A DNA stretch of 63,334 nucleotides from Hyphomicrobiales bacterium (GTDB lineage Bacteria > Pseudomonadota > Alphaproteobacteria > Rhizobiales > Aestuariivirgaceae). The DNA is taken from contig JAEUMI010000023.1 in the NCBI GenBank assembly GCA_016792825.1, positions 1-63,334 of the forward strand. The letters run 5' to 3'. The notes under the pieces were generated by a model, which saw only the letters and a list, made by a program, of their open reading frames with translations, made no database searches and was not told the origin of the DNA. Numbering within the stretch: position 1 is the first letter of the stretch; each line of letters opens with the position of its first letter. Both the position numbers and the translations under genes were made by a program. Shown here one piece after another: positions 36,496 through 45,911 of the stretch.

Positions 36496-36529
36496 ATGCC
36501 GGATTCTAACCGGAATAGCAGATCGGCAT
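36496..36529 (-). promoter_or_regulatory. Conserved flagellin leader/promoter element, copy 3
   Basis: Third copy of the 34-nt block, 37 nt before the ATG, with the same ATGCCG/CGGCAT arms although the downstream gene is divergent. This retention argues for function rather than recent duplication. Confidence 0.65.
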
Positions 36530-36600
36530 CATACCTGGGGAGTCACTCCCCTCTGCAATCGACTCAAGCGCGCACTTACATCTGCCGCAGCCGGTTCCGG

Positions 36601-37338
36601 CTAGGAAAACGACTTGATCAGGCTTCCCGCCAGCATGCTCCAGCCGTCGATCAGGACAAAGAATAGAACTTTGAATGGAAGGGAAATCACGGTGGGCGGC
36701 AACATCATCATGCCCATGGACATGGTAATGGTGGCAACGATCAGGTCAATGATAAGAAATGGCAGGGAGATCAGGAAGCCTATTTCAAAACCCCGCCGAA
36801 GCTCGGAAATCATGAATGCCGGAACTAGGACCCGAAGATCGGTCTTTGCCTCAGCGGTTGGCGGGCCAAATCTTTCATCCGCAATTTCCTGGAACATCAC
36901 GAAGTCCTTTTCGCGCACCTGCCCCAGCATGAATTGGCGAAACGGATCAGTAATTTTCTCAAAGGCTTCTGCCTCGCTCATCCGGTTCTCCACCAGCGGC
37001 TGAAGGCCTTCTTTCCAGGCCTTGTCGAATGTCGGAGCCATGACAAAGAAGGTGAGAAAAAGAGCAAGACTCGTAATGATCAGATTAGCCGGCGTGCTTT
37101 GCATTCCAAGGGCAGCGCGCAGGAACGAGAAAGCCACAATGAACCGGGTGAAGCTTGTCACCATGATCAGTATGCTGGGAGCCACGGACAGGACAGTCAG
37201 CAGAAGGACATACTGGATGATGCGGCCGCTGGTTGTGGCATCCCCTTGCGGCAGCAGGTCGCCAATCTGAGGAACCTGCGCCGCAGCCCCTTGTGATGCC
37301 AACAGCATCGAAATTGCGATGACCGGAATCCGCTTCAT
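36601..37338 (-). CDS. fliP: Flagellar export gate protein FliP
   Basis: A 245-residue protein with a signal peptide (cleavage after A-A-A near residue 20) and about four membrane helices. Signatures are S-F-T-R-F-I-V-A-F-S-F-L-R near residue 62 and the late F-L-I-S-L-P-F-L-I-I-D-L. It forms the FliPQR gate. Last gene of the motA-fliP block, overlapping fliL by four bases. fliO is not found. Confidence 0.95.
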   Translation of the reverse strand: MKRIPVIAISMLLASQGAAAQVPQIGDLLPQGDATTSGRIIQYVLLLTVLSVAPSILIMVTSFTRFIVAFSFLRAALGMQSTPANLIITSLALFLTFFVMAPTFDKAWKEGLQPLVENRMSEAEAFEKITDPFRQFMLGQVREKDFVMFQEIADERFGPPTAEAKTDLRVLVPAFMISELRRGFEIGFLISLPFLIIDLIVATITMSMGMMMLPPTVISLPFKVLFFVLIDGWSMLAGSLIKSFS

Positions 37339-37865
37339 TCCACCACCATGGAGCTAATGAGAACCTGTGCGACCTTGTGTTCGGAACTTGCACGCACCAG
37401 ATCGTTCAAATCCTCCCTAAAATGAAGAAAGCCGCTGGGTCCTTCAATCTGTGCGAGGTGGATGGTCCGCAACAATGCCAGTATCTGGTCACTCGATCTC
37501 ACCGCAATCAAATCCTGTTCTGCCTGGGCTTCCGGCTTGATGACAATTGAAACCTCAATGCGCATCCACACATCTTTTGGCGTTGCCAGATTGGTGACGA
37601 TCGGCGCCAGTTGCCGGATGATGCCGGTGCTCGCCCCATGCGCTTCACCGGAGGCAACCTCGGGAATAGTCGGCCCGGATGCGCCGTGTGCCTCATCCAC
37701 TTCTGCTTGCGGAGCCAGTGGCGAATTTGGGCCCAGCATCGTGGCAACAGCAAAGCCGCCGCCGCCCGCGATCAATGTGAGGAGCAATACGGGTATGATG
37801 ACGGACATCGCCGAGGCTCTTGGTCCCTTGGGTCCTTCTGCTCTATTCTCCTTGACGTTCGCCAC
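37335..37865 (-). CDS. fliL: Flagellar basal body protein FliL
   Basis: A 176-residue single-pass membrane protein: N-terminal helix (about 20-45), linker and periplasmic domain with a V-S-I-V-I-K strand near residue 108 and a final V-L-I-S-S-M-V-V-E. FliL surrounds the stator and supports torque. Start overlaps nothing upstream; flgH ends 18 bases before. Confidence 0.85.
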   Translation of the reverse strand: MANVKENRAEGPKGPRASAMSVIIPVLLLTLIAGGGGFAVATMLGPNSPLAPQAEVDEAHGASGPTIPEVASGEAHGASTGIIRQLAPIVTNLATPKDVWMRIEVSIVIKPEAQAEQDLIAVRSSDQILALLRTIHLAQIEGPSGFLHFREDLNDLVRASSEHKVAQVLISSMVVE

Positions 37866-37883
37866 GTAAATTGCCCTGCCTCT

Positions 37884-38585
37884 CTAGAACGGTGTCAACT
37901 TGTTCCAGATCCTGTGCCCCCAGCCTGGTTTCTGCACGTCTGATATTGTTCCCTTGCCGCCATAGGAGATGCGCGCCTCGGCGATCTTGTCGTAGGCGAC
38001 CGTCCCATCGTCGGAAATGTTTCTCGGCTGGACGATTCCGGAAATGCTGAGCAGGCGGCCTTCATAATTCACGCGGATTTCCTGGGTTCCCTTGATCACC
38101 AGATAGCCATTTGGAAGCACTGCCGTGACAACTGCCGCAACCGAGAGTTCGATTTTTTCGGAACGCGCCGTGCTGCCCTGACCCGAAGACTTGGTATTGG
38201 AATTTATGTCGCCTTCTGCATTGGTGTCGGCCTTGACGACACCCATGATATCATAGGTGAGTCCGAGATCCGCATCGGCACTGGATTTCCGCTCGACATT
38301 TGAATTGTTGCTGAGGGCTGCCTTGTCATTGATTGAAATTTCGACGGTGAGAATATCGCCGACATTGTGGGCCCGGCGGTCACGGAAAAAATCTGCCGAT
38401 CCTCCGATCCACGTGGACTGGGAATCTTGTGAAACCGGGTATACTTGCGCAATGCTCTCCAAATTGGGATCAGTCAGGCCTGAACCCGCAGGAGAAAGTT
38501 CAGGCGCACCGGCCAGCTGATCAAACTGGGGCCCACAGGCCGACAACAAAGTCATGGTCAATACGGACAGGAAGAATTTTTTCAT
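37884..38585 (-). CDS. flgH: Flagellar L-ring lipoprotein FlgH
   Basis: A 233-residue lipoprotein. Signal peptide with lipobox L-S-A-C (lipidated Cys at residue 17) and the FlgH core D-R-R-A-H-N-V-G-D-I-L-T-V near residue 70 and N-Y-E-G-R-L-L-S-I-S-G near residue 172. Forms the outer-membrane L ring. Four-base overlap with motE. Confidence 0.94.
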   Translation of the reverse strand: MKKFFLSVLTMTLLSACGPQFDQLAGAPELSPAGSGLTDPNLESIAQVYPVSQDSQSTWIGGSADFFRDRRAHNVGDILTVEISINDKAALSNNSNVERKSSADADLGLTYDIMGVVKADTNAEGDINSNTKSSGQGSTARSEKIELSVAAVVTAVLPNGYLVIKGTQEIRVNYEGRLLSISGIVQPRNISDDGTVAYDKIAEARISYGGKGTISDVQKPGWGHRIWNKLTPF

Positions 38586-39145
38586 GTCCCGCCCTCCAGT
38601 TTTTCACCGCTAATCGGCTGGGCCATCTTGACCGTTATTGCCGCGGCGATGGGCGCCTTCATCTCATTCAAAATCGTGCCCGCGACCCGCGCATTCAGTT
38701 GTTTGAGGATTGATGCGGAGGTCTCAACATCGAGTATTTCAAACTGCGCGGCGGCAACATCCGGTTTCATCTTGGAAAAAATTTCCACCAGGTCCTGCCG
38801 CGTCTCCTTGATCGCATCGTTGCGCTTCTTCAAAAACGCTTCACTTTCGGCCCGCTTGGCTTCCAGCAGAACTATCTTCTGGTCGATTTTCGCCTGCAGG
38901 TCTTCAAGCGTCTTCATCTGCAGTGCATAGCGGGCGTCAGCAGCAAGGTCAGCGATGTTGGCGCAGTAATCGTCCTTGGGCAGGTGCATGGCTGGAACTG
39001 CCGCCGCCTTGGCTGCCGCGGGGCTCGCGACTTTCTCTTCCGAAGCGCAGGACATGTCTGCGAGCGTCAGCAGCACGCAAGCGGTCAATGCCGCAAGGCA
39101 CAAGTTTCGCCGTGCAATTCCGGATATTTCCAGTGCCAGCGTCAT
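38582..39145 (-). CDS. motE: Periplasmic chaperone MotE
   Basis: A 187-residue protein with an N-terminal hydrophobic segment, then a helical coiled-coil (about 80-125) and the MgtE-N-like C-terminal region I-L-K-Q-L-N-A-R-V-A-G-T-I-L. In Sinorhizobium MotE is the dimeric chaperone of MotC. Position between flgI and flgH is the rhizobial one. Confidence 0.87.
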   Translation of the reverse strand: MTLALEISGIARRNLCLAALTACVLLTLADMSCASEEKVASPAAAKAAAVPAMHLPKDDYCANIADLAADARYALQMKTLEDLQAKIDQKIVLLEAKRAESEAFLKKRNDAIKETRQDLVEIFSKMKPDVAAAQFEILDVETSASILKQLNARVAGTILNEMKAPIAAAITVKMAQPISGEKLEGGT

Positions 39146-40239
39146 TGCACAACCAGTTCGCCCTGCAGGGCGCCAGCCGTCTTGATCGCCTGAAGGATTG
39201 CAATGATGCCGGTGGGCTTCAATCCGATCTGGTTCAAGCCGTCCACCAGCATTTCCAAATTCGGACCATTGATGATCGCCAGTTGTCCGCCGGTTTGATT
39301 GGCGATGATCTCCGTAGACGGAATCTCGGTGGTCTCGCCTTTGCTGAATGGTTCCGGCTGTGAAACGTCAGGCATTTCGGTAACCCGCACCGTCAGGTTT
39401 CCGTGGGTGACTGCAATGGTGGACAGCTTCACCTTGTCGCCAATGACTATTGTTCCGCTTTTTTCGTCAATGACGATGCGGGCCGGGCTGTCCGGCACAA
39501 TTTCGAGTTCGCCCAAATCTGCGGCAAGCCGCGAAACCGTGATCTTGTCCGGCCGCTTGATGTGAACGGTGCGGAAGTCCTGCTCTGCGGCAATTGCTAC
39601 CCCGAACTTTGCTCTGGAATACTTGTTGATCCTGTCAGAAATGCCTACGGCCGTGGCGAAATCCGGATTTCTTATCTGCAGGACAATGCTTGTCAGAGCG
39701 TTGAAATCTCCTTCAAGTTCGCGCTCAATGAGGGCTCCATTGGCAATGCGCCCGGCCGTTGCAACACCTTCTGACAGCTTTTCTGCAGCACCTGATGCCG
39801 CAAAGCCGGAAATGGAAATCGGCCCCTGGGCAACGGCGTAAGCTTCGCCATCTGCCGCCACAAGCGGAGTCATGACGAGTTGGCCTCCCGCCAGCGAACT
39901 GGCGTCGCCGATTGACGATACGGTCACATCTATTCTTTCACCCTTTCCGACGAAGGGAGGGAGTGTCGCGGTTACCACGACGGCCGCGACGTTCTTCGAT
40001 CTTACCGATCCCGCTTCGACATTTACCCCAAGACGGTCAAGCATCGAACGGATTGACTGGTCGGTGAACGGAGAGTTCCTCAGACTGTCCCCACTGGCCT
40101 GCAGGCCCATCACCAAACCATAGCCGATGAGCTGGTTGTCGCGCAGGCCCCTGATTGATGTGATGTCTTTTATGCGTGAGGCCGCGTCAGCCGCGCCGGC
40201 ACTCAGCAGGAGAATCGCCAGAAATGCGAATCTCTTCAT
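39142..40239 (-). CDS. flgI: Flagellar P-ring protein FlgI
   Basis: A 365-residue protein with a signal peptide (cleavage near A-D-A, residue 19). Family signatures are R-I-K-D-I-T-S-I-R-G-L-R-D-N-Q-L-I-G-Y-G-L-V-x-G-L and the C-terminal G-L-N-Q-I-G-L-K-P-T. Forms the periplasmic P ring. Overlaps flgA and motE by four bases. Confidence 0.96.
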   Translation of the reverse strand: MKRFAFLAILLLSAGAADAASRIKDITSIRGLRDNQLIGYGLVMGLQASGDSLRNSPFTDQSIRSMLDRLGVNVEAGSVRSKNVAAVVVTATLPPFVGKGERIDVTVSSIGDASSLAGGQLVMTPLVAADGEAYAVAQGPISISGFAASGAAEKLSEGVATAGRIANGALIERELEGDFNALTSIVLQIRNPDFATAVGISDRINKYSRAKFGVAIAAEQDFRTVHIKRPDKITVSRLAADLGELEIVPDSPARIVIDEKSGTIVIGDKVKLSTIAVTHGNLTVRVTEMPDVSQPEPFSKGETTEIPSTEIIANQTGGQLAIINGPNLEMLVDGLNQIGLKPTGIIAILQAIKTAGALQGELVVQ

Positions 40240-40721
40240 AGTCCACCGACTTGAAGCGAACCATCGGCCTTCACCAGGGCCTTTACGGTACGGCCATATT
40301 CGGGATTGCGCGCGTCGATGAGTTCACCCTCAACACCCGATTGCAGCGGAATGAGAAATGTCGAGATGACCAGACCGTTCATTTCGAACGTGGCCTTTGT
40401 GAGAACGCCCTGGACAACACTGTCCTTGAGTTTCACGTAGGCGAGGGGAATTGGCTTCCCCGGCAGGAGAGTACGTTTCGCATAAAGTCCCTCGACTTGG
40501 CGCCGCAGGAGCACATAATTTTTTGCCGCCGCATCGGGTACGGAAAACTGTCTGTCGACCAGAATGCCTTGAACAATCTGGTCGCCCGCATATACAACGG
40601 CCGCCGGAACCGGGATGGCGCGCATCTCGGCAAAGGCCATGGCCGGCGCCAGGAGCGAGGCAGCCAGCCATGCAGCAAGGGAAAGGAAGCAACAGTTATG
40701 GCGCGCGGCGGAGGTTTTCAT
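40236..40721 (-). CDS. flgA: Flagellar P-ring assembly chaperone FlgA
   Basis: A 161-residue periplasmic protein with signal peptide (cleavage near A-F-A, residue 31) and SAF-type fold (R-A-I-P-V-P-A-A-V near residue 34, G-K-P-I-P-L-A-Y-V). It assists FlgI assembly. Coupled to flgI. Confidence 0.9.
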   Translation of the reverse strand: MKTSAARHNCCFLSLAAWLAASLLAPAMAFAEMRAIPVPAAVVYAGDQIVQGILVDRQFSVPDAAAKNYVLLRRQVEGLYAKRTLLPGKPIPLAYVKLKDSVVQGVLTKATFEMNGLVISTFLIPLQSGVEGELIDARNPEYGRTVKALVKADGSLQVGGL

Positions 40722-40727
40722 AAAGGC

Positions 40728-41516
40728 TTACCGAATGCCCTTGGATACAGTGCCTGCCATGTCATCCGCAGCCTGGATTACCTTGGAATTCATTTCATAG
40801 GCCCGTTGCGCGGAGATCAGGTCGGTGATTTCCTTGACCGGGTCGACGTTCGAACCCTCAAGATAGCCCTGCTCCAGCTTTCCAAAGCCAACCTGTCCGG
40901 GAACGCCGGTTGTGGCCGAGCCAGATGAAACAGTTTGCCGGAACAGATTGCCGCCCAGTTCCTCAAGCCCAGCCGAATTGGGAAAACTTGCCAATGTGAA
41001 TTGCCCCAATAGCGTCTGTGTGGTCTGCCCGGCAACTTGGGCATAGACCTCGCCTGACTGATTGATATGCACATCAATGGTGTTTGCGGGAACGGTCATC
41101 GCTGGCAGGACTTCATAACCGTCCAACGTCACGATTTGCCCATTCTCATTCGTGTTGAATGCCCCGGCACGCGTATATAGGGTTTCGCCATCCGGGCCGC
41201 CGACCTGAAACCAGCCAGTTCCATTGATGGCGACATCCATGCGGTTGCCGGAATTGGCTAATGGCCCTTGCAAGTGAACATTGCGGATGGCCGCCAGGCG
41301 TGTGCCCAGGCCCAGCTGCGCCCCCTCGGGTATGGCACTCGTTCCACTGCTGTTTGGAATGCTGTTCGTGCGTTCCACCTGGTACAGCAAATCGGTGAAT
41401 TCGGCACGCGCCCGCTTGAAGCCCGTCGTGTTGATGTTGGCGATGTTGTTGGCGATGACTTCAACATTGAGCTGCTGTGCGCTCATGCCGGTCGCCGCAA
41501 TTGAAAGTGCGCGCAT
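40728..41516 (-). CDS. flgG: Distal rod protein FlgG
   Basis: A 262-residue rod protein of the usual length: [22 protein letters not shown] near residue 25, Y-T-R-A-G-A-F near residue 117, and C-terminal [13 protein letters not shown]. It builds the distal rod. Confidence 0.96.
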   Translation of the reverse strand: MRALSIAATGMSAQQLNVEVIANNIANINTTGFKRARAEFTDLLYQVERTNSIPNSSGTSAIPEGAQLGLGTRLAAIRNVHLQGPLANSGNRMDVAINGTGWFQVGGPDGETLYTRAGAFNTNENGQIVTLDGYEVLPAMTVPANTIDVHINQSGEVYAQVAGQTTQTLLGQFTLASFPNSAGLEELGGNLFRQTVSSGSATTGVPGQVGFGKLEQGYLEGSNVDPVKEITDLISAQRAYEMNSKVIQAADDMAGTVSKGIR

Positions 41517-41527
41517 ATCCTGCTCCT

Positions 41528-41836
41528 TCAGATCTGCATTCTGCTAATTTCAAGGAACGCGCTGACGATCTTGTCGCGTATGGCAAGGGCTGCCTGCAGC
41601 GACTTTTCAGCTTCCATGGTGGCCATCACCGCCTGTTGCGTCGTGGCCTTGCCCTCAATAGCGGCTATTGCCGTCGATTCACCGGTGCGCAATGCCTCAA
41701 ATGCATTGGCCCCAAGGCCATTGAGAATTTTTTCAAACCCTTCGTTCGCTGTCAGGTTTTCAGCGGCCTTGGGCTGCAAGGGCGTGCCCTGGACCGCCTG
41801 CAATGCCTTGCTGTCGCCAATAGCTGAAACTATCAA
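41528..41836 (-). CDS. fliE: Flagellar hook-basal body protein FliE
   Basis: A 102-residue FliE: helical C-terminal half with [15 protein letters not shown] near residue 63 and [17 protein letters not shown] at the end. Connects the MS ring to the rod. Overlaps flgC (ATGA). Confidence 0.94.
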   Translation of the reverse strand: MIVSAIGDSKALQAVQGTPLQPKAAENLTANEGFEKILNGLGANAFEALRTGESTAIAAIEGKATTQQAVMATMEAEKSLQAALAIRDKIVSAFLEISRMQI

Positions 41837-42255
41837 TTGCCACCTCTTAACAGATCGATCGTCATGGAAATCATCTCGCGGGCCTGTTTTACGACCTGAA
41901 GGTTTGACTCATAGGATCTGTTGGCCTCGCGCATGTCGGCCATCTCGAGTATCAGATTGACATTGGGCATTTTGACATAGCCCGCGGCATTGGCTGCCGG
42001 ATTTCCAGGATCAAATTCCAACGGGAACGGGCTTTGGTCTGTCTGAACACCCTGCACCCCCACAAGCGTGGCGCCGCTCACCCTGTCAAGCTCGTCGCCG
42101 AATGATATGGTCTTCCGGCGGAACGGATCGGACCCGGGAGTGCTGCCGGTGGATTGGGCATTTGCCAGGTTTTCCGAGATAACGCGGACGCGCATGGATT
42201 GGGCCTCAAGTCCGGAGGCCGAGATTTTCATGGCCGCTATGAGAGGATCGCCCAT
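41833..42255 (-). CDS. flgC: Proximal rod protein FlgC
   Basis: A 140-residue rod protein: [11 protein letters not shown] near residue 12, [17 protein letters not shown] near residue 91 and E-A-N-R-S-Y-E-S-N. Follows flgB by two bases. Confidence 0.95.
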   Translation of the reverse strand: MGDPLIAAMKISASGLEAQSMRVRVISENLANAQSTGSTPGSDPFRRKTISFGDELDRVSGATLVGVQGVQTDQSPFPLEFDPGNPAANAAGYVKMPNVNLILEMADMREANRSYESNLQVVKQAREMISMTIDLLRGGN

Positions 42256-42257
42256 GC

Positions 42258-42635
42258 TTACTTCAGGCTCGCCATGATCATGCGGTTGAACGACTTGATG
42301 AGGCTCGTATTCAGGGCAAACTGGCTATTGGTTTCGCCAAGTTTCAGCAGCTCGTTTTCCAGCGAGACATTGTTTCCGGAATGAGCAGTTTCCCCGCGCC
42401 TGTCGGATTCAACCTGGGGTGATTCTAACGCATTGGCGGATACGTTGATGTGTCGTTCGTTTGACGTCGCCATGGTCAGCTGCGCGCTGTCTAGGAACGA
42501 TTCGAAGGGGACAATGTCTTTGGCCAGATAGCGTGGCGTGTTGGCATTAGCCACATTCTGCGCAAGAATTGACTGTCTTACGGATAGCCAATCCGCCTTT
42601 TGGACGGCCAGGTTCATCAATTGGATTTCAGACAT
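42258..42635 (-). CDS. flgB: Proximal rod protein FlgB
   Basis: About 125 residues: [21 protein letters not shown] (near residue 18) is the FlgB signature. Start at 42635 chosen because CGGAGC lies upstream. A 104-base gap separates it from the preceding unknown gene, so an internal promoter is possible. Confidence 0.93.
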   Translation of the reverse strand: MSEIQLMNLAVQKADWLSVRQSILAQNVANANTPRYLAKDIVPFESFLDSAQLTMATSNERHINVSANALESPQVESDRRGETAHSGNNVSLENELLKLGETNSQFALNTSLIKSFNRMIMASLK

Positions 42636-42739
42636 CTGAAAGCTCCGCAATTCATGGCCAAAGTTTATGACGGAAATCTTGTCCGGGGCTGTCGTGGGCC
42701 TGCGATATGTAGGGCGCCGGCGCGGCTATTGGCGATCGC

Positions 42740-43219
42740 CTATTGCGGCAGTGTTGCTATGTCAGTAGGGGGTTTCCGGAAATAGCCCGTATTGGGTGCA
42801 GCGGGAAGCCGGGCCCCTTCGAGAGCCTCGGAAAACCGTAAGGCATCACACGGCTCATTCCAGGTTATGCCATCCACTGACAGGAAATTGATGTGCACGC
42901 TAACCGCGAGCGCCTCGATGACAAGGCAAAAATACACATCGACGCCCGCATTGTGGAGTTCCATGTCAAGGCTGACGCTGGGCCGTCCAAACCACGTCAA
43001 TTCCACCTCTCCTGAATATGAGAAGACAAAAGTATGGGGCTTGAAATATAGCTCAAGCGCGGAATTTATGAGATCGCCGACATTGGCAAGTTTTAGGGTA
43101 TGAATATAGCTCGCGAGGTCAATGACATCGACGGATCGCAACTCGAGGGCCACTTCCTTAAGGGAGTCATTGATTTGCCGTTCGAAATCCGGAAAGCGCC
43201 CTGCGCTGGCTCCACTCAT
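42740..43219 (-). CDS. Unknown protein between flhB and flgB
   Basis: A 159-residue soluble protein, not recognised. It lacks a signal peptide and membrane helices. The N-terminal third is helical (F-E-R-Q-I-N-D-S-L-K-E), followed by alternating strands (F-V-F-S-Y-S-G-E-V-E-L-T-W-F-G). The ATG at 43219 comes just after the flhB stop, and GAGGAA precedes it, so it is co-translated with flhB. The position hints at export or motor function, but this is unproven. Confidence 0.7.
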   Translation of the reverse strand: MSGASAGRFPDFERQINDSLKEVALELRSVDVIDLASYIHTLKLANVGDLINSALELYFKPHTFVFSYSGEVELTWFGRPSVSLDMELHNAGVDVYFCLVIEALAVSVHINFLSVDGITWNEPCDALRFSEALEGARLPAAPNTGYFRKPPTDIATLPQ

Positions 43220-43220
43220 G

Positions 43221-44312
43221 TTAGTTTCCTCTTTGGCCAATCAATTTGCCGACTTTTCGCATTTGCAGGAAGTGAACAAGTTCAGCCACCGCCTTGAAGA
43301 ACTCCTGCGGAATCATCGCGTTGACTTCGACTTTCTCATACATGGCTCGCGCCAGTGGCTTGTTTTCTATGATTGCAATGCCAAGTTCTTCGCCAATTGA
43401 GCGTATTTTGAGCGCCATGCTGTCTTGCCCCTTGGCCAGCACGATGGGCGCCCCTCCCTCGCTGCGCACATATCTCAAGGCGACAGCATAGTGCGTCGGG
43501 TTGGCAATGATCATGGTGGCCCGGGGCACGGCTGCCATCATGCGCCGCGATGATCTCTGGCGGGCCAAAGCCTTGGCGCGCATCTTGATCAACGGGTTGC
43601 CCTCGAGCTGCTTGTGCTCTTCCTTGACCTCCTGATGGGACATCCGCAAGTCGCGGCGCCAGGCCATCCTGCTCCACACTGTGTCTGCTGCCGCCAACAC
43701 AAGCGCTGTAACGGCAACTGCCCAAACGAGCTTAATGGTGATCTCGAGAATGATGGCAGGCATCAATTGCGGCGGCTTGATCATCACGCTGATGGCTGCC
43801 GGTAGTTCCGATTTCACGATCACATAGAGAATTAGGGAGATGGCGGCAAACTTGAAAAGGGACTTCAGGAAGTCCACCGCGCCGCGCACCCCAAATATCC
43901 GCTTCCAGCCATTTCGTATCGAAAGTCGCGAGGCTTTTGGTTCAATTCTCTCAAATGTGATCTGAAATGGATTCTGTATGAGCGAAGAGACAATCCCGCC
44001 CGCCATGAGGACCATCAGCATTGGCAGGATATGGGCGACTGATTGCTGCGCGATCGGCGCAAGGAGCTCGGCCACGTCAAGCTGACTTTCCAGTCTGTGG
44101 GTTCCCGCCTCGGCAATAATCGATCCCAGCATTTGTTCAATGCCGGCGGCGCTGCTGCTCAGCATCAGGCTGCAGACGATCAGGATGCCGGCAAGTGAAA
44201 GCAGCACCGGCATCTCTCGGGAAACCGGGACATTGCCTTTTTCGATGGTGTCTTTGATCTTTTTTTCTGACGGTTCCTGGGTTTTACTGTCGCGGTCCTG
44301 ATCCTCGCTCAT
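43221..44312 (-). CDS. flhB: Flagellar export switch protein FlhB
   Basis: A 363-residue protein: four membrane helices in the first 220 residues, then the autocleaving cytoplasmic domain with N-P-T-H at residues 271-274. It switches export from rod/hook to filament substrates under FliK control. Overlaps fliG (ATGA). Confidence 0.96.
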   Translation of the reverse strand: MSEDQDRDSKTQEPSEKKIKDTIEKGNVPVSREMPVLLSLAGILIVCSLMLSSSAAGIEQMLGSIIAEAGTHRLESQLDVAELLAPIAQQSVAHILPMLMVLMAGGIVSSLIQNPFQITFERIEPKASRLSIRNGWKRIFGVRGAVDFLKSLFKFAAISLILYVIVKSELPAAISVMIKPPQLMPAIILEITIKLVWAVAVTALVLAAADTVWSRMAWRRDLRMSHQEVKEEHKQLEGNPLIKMRAKALARQRSSRRMMAAVPRATMIIANPTHYAVALRYVRSEGGAPIVLAKGQDSMALKIRSIGEELGIAIIENKPLARAMYEKVEVNAMIPQEFFKAVAELVHFLQMRKVGKLIGQRGN

Positions 44313-45304
44313 GCAGCATCCTTGGAAACTTCACCGGCAGCAGGCTCTTCAATGGAAATTTCCCCGGCGGAAGCAAGCCTGAGGGCGGTTTCGGCAATGG
44401 CCCGGCGGGCCGCAATCACTTCCTTCGTGACTTCGGCAGCAGCGTCATTCAACTCGGATTCAATCATCCGGCGCGCCCGCGCCCCCAGTGACGACAGGAT
44501 GATTTCTTTGATTTCGGCCTCCGCCCCGCGAAGCGCCAGCATCACCTGTTCGGTCTGAACCTTGTCAAATAGAATCAGCCGGTATTTCTGATCCAGCTTC
44601 ACAATGTCTTCGAACGAGAAGAGCAGCTTTCTGAGAGCCGCCGCCTCTCCTGGCCGCGCCGCCTGCAGCCCTTCAAGAATCATCTCAATCTGCTCCTTGT
44701 CCATCTTGTTGAGAAGCGTTGCCATTCTGGCGCGGCCTTCCTTTTCAAGCCCCGTGTCGGCTTGCGTCAGCAGGTCGGCCTGCAGGCAAAGTTGGACGAG
44801 CTTGCTCGGCTCGGCCTCAACTGACTGCATTTTGAGAAGGCGGCGGGTAACCGGATCACGCAATTCCCGCGGCAGCAGCGAAACAATTCTTGCCGAAAGA
44901 TCTAAATCCAGCTTGGTGAGAATGAATGTGATGGTTTGCGGATGTTCATCAAGAAGATATGGCACCAGTGAATTCTCGGACCCCGCGGCAAAACTTTGCC
45001 AAACAGGCGTGAACGGCACGTCCTCGGCACCAAGTATCTTGTTGACCTGATCGGAAGGCATCGCTTCTGCCAGAAAGTTGCGGGTTTGCTGGTCGCCACC
45101 GCGCAAAAGCGCAGGTTTGCTCATCTCCAGGGAAAACTCATCGACCAGATTGCCCAGGAATGTCGGGTCAATCTCGTCCAGTGAGGCAGCAGAATTTGCG
45201 AATTTCCTGATTTCCCCCGGCTCGAATTCCTTTATCAGCCGGGATCCGAGCGATCCGCCCAGGGCCAGCAGTATTATGGCTGCCTTGCTCGCCCGTTCAT
45301 TCAT
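44309..45304 (-). CDS. fliG: Flagellar motor switch protein FliG
   Basis: About 331 residues of the C-ring. N-terminal FliF-binding domain (A-I-I-L-L-A-L-G-G near residue 9), middle domain (E-H-P-Q-T-I-T-F-I-L near residue 118) and C-terminal domain with the charged torque helix (K-Y-R-L-I-L-F-D-K-V-Q-T-E). The start is ATG 45304; a GTG at 45319 is possible. Confidence 0.94.
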   Translation of the reverse strand: MNERASKAAIILLALGGSLGSRLIKEFEPGEIRKFANSAASLDEIDPTFLGNLVDEFSLEMSKPALLRGGDQQTRNFLAEAMPSDQVNKILGAEDVPFTPVWQSFAAGSENSLVPYLLDEHPQTITFILTKLDLDLSARIVSLLPRELRDPVTRRLLKMQSVEAEPSKLVQLCLQADLLTQADTGLEKEGRARMATLLNKMDKEQIEMILEGLQAARPGEAAALRKLLFSFEDIVKLDQKYRLILFDKVQTEQVMLALRGAEAEIKEIILSSLGARARRMIESELNDAAAEVTKEVIAARRAIAETALRLASAGEISIEEPAAGEVSKDAA

Positions 45305-45338
45305 GTCCTCCTGGCCCACGACGCTTGCCTTTTCCTGA

Positions 45339-45803
45339 CTAGATCGGGTTTGAGAGCTTTTCGCGTGGGCCGCTCGCTGAAACCTCGGTCAGCGAGATCC
45401 CGAGCTGGCCGGTCTTTTCGTTGACGACGACAATCAGGCCGCGTGCGACTTCATTGCCATTTACAAGCAGGGCAACCGGCTCCGACAGTTCCTTGTCCAG
45501 CGCAACGATGGAGCCTGGCCCCAGTGACATAACTTTGTGAAGCGACATCTTGGTTGTGCCAAGTATGACCTGCACGTTGACTGGGATTTTGAGAAGCGAG
45601 CCCTGCGGCATCACGCCACCGCCACGCTGTTCGGCGGCGGCTTGAGAGCCTGATATGCCTGCGGTCTTGCCTGCCTCCGAGTTGTTGAGGGCATTCTCGA
45701 GAGAACTCCCGCGTGGCACGTCTTCAGTCGGCAGTTTCATATCACTTGCCGGAGGGCCTTCGGCCGGGCTCACCTGTGCGGACTGTCCAAGGCTTTCAAC
45801 CAT
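45339..45803 (-). CDS. fliN: Flagellar motor switch protein FliN
   Basis: A 154-residue C-ring protein. A variable Ser/Gly-rich N-terminus precedes the SpoA domain (I-P-V-N-V-Q-V-I-L-G-T-T-K-M-S near residue 72, D-K-E-L-S-E-P-V-A-L-L-V-N-G-N near residue 103). 34 bases before fliG. Confidence 0.94.
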   Translation of the reverse strand: MVESLGQSAQVSPAEGPPASDMKLPTEDVPRGSSLENALNNSEAGKTAGISGSQAAAEQRGGGVMPQGSLLKIPVNVQVILGTTKMSLHKVMSLGPGSIVALDKELSEPVALLVNGNEVARGLIVVVNEKTGQLGISLTEVSASGPREKLSNPI

Positions 45804-45911
45804 TCGTAAATCTTTCCGTTTCGGTGTCAGTGCTATGTATGATCTTCAACTATCAAGCTTGTGGGAAAATTGTGCTTCCTGCTGGCCGGTCAGGATTGAA
45901 CGCCGATTGGG

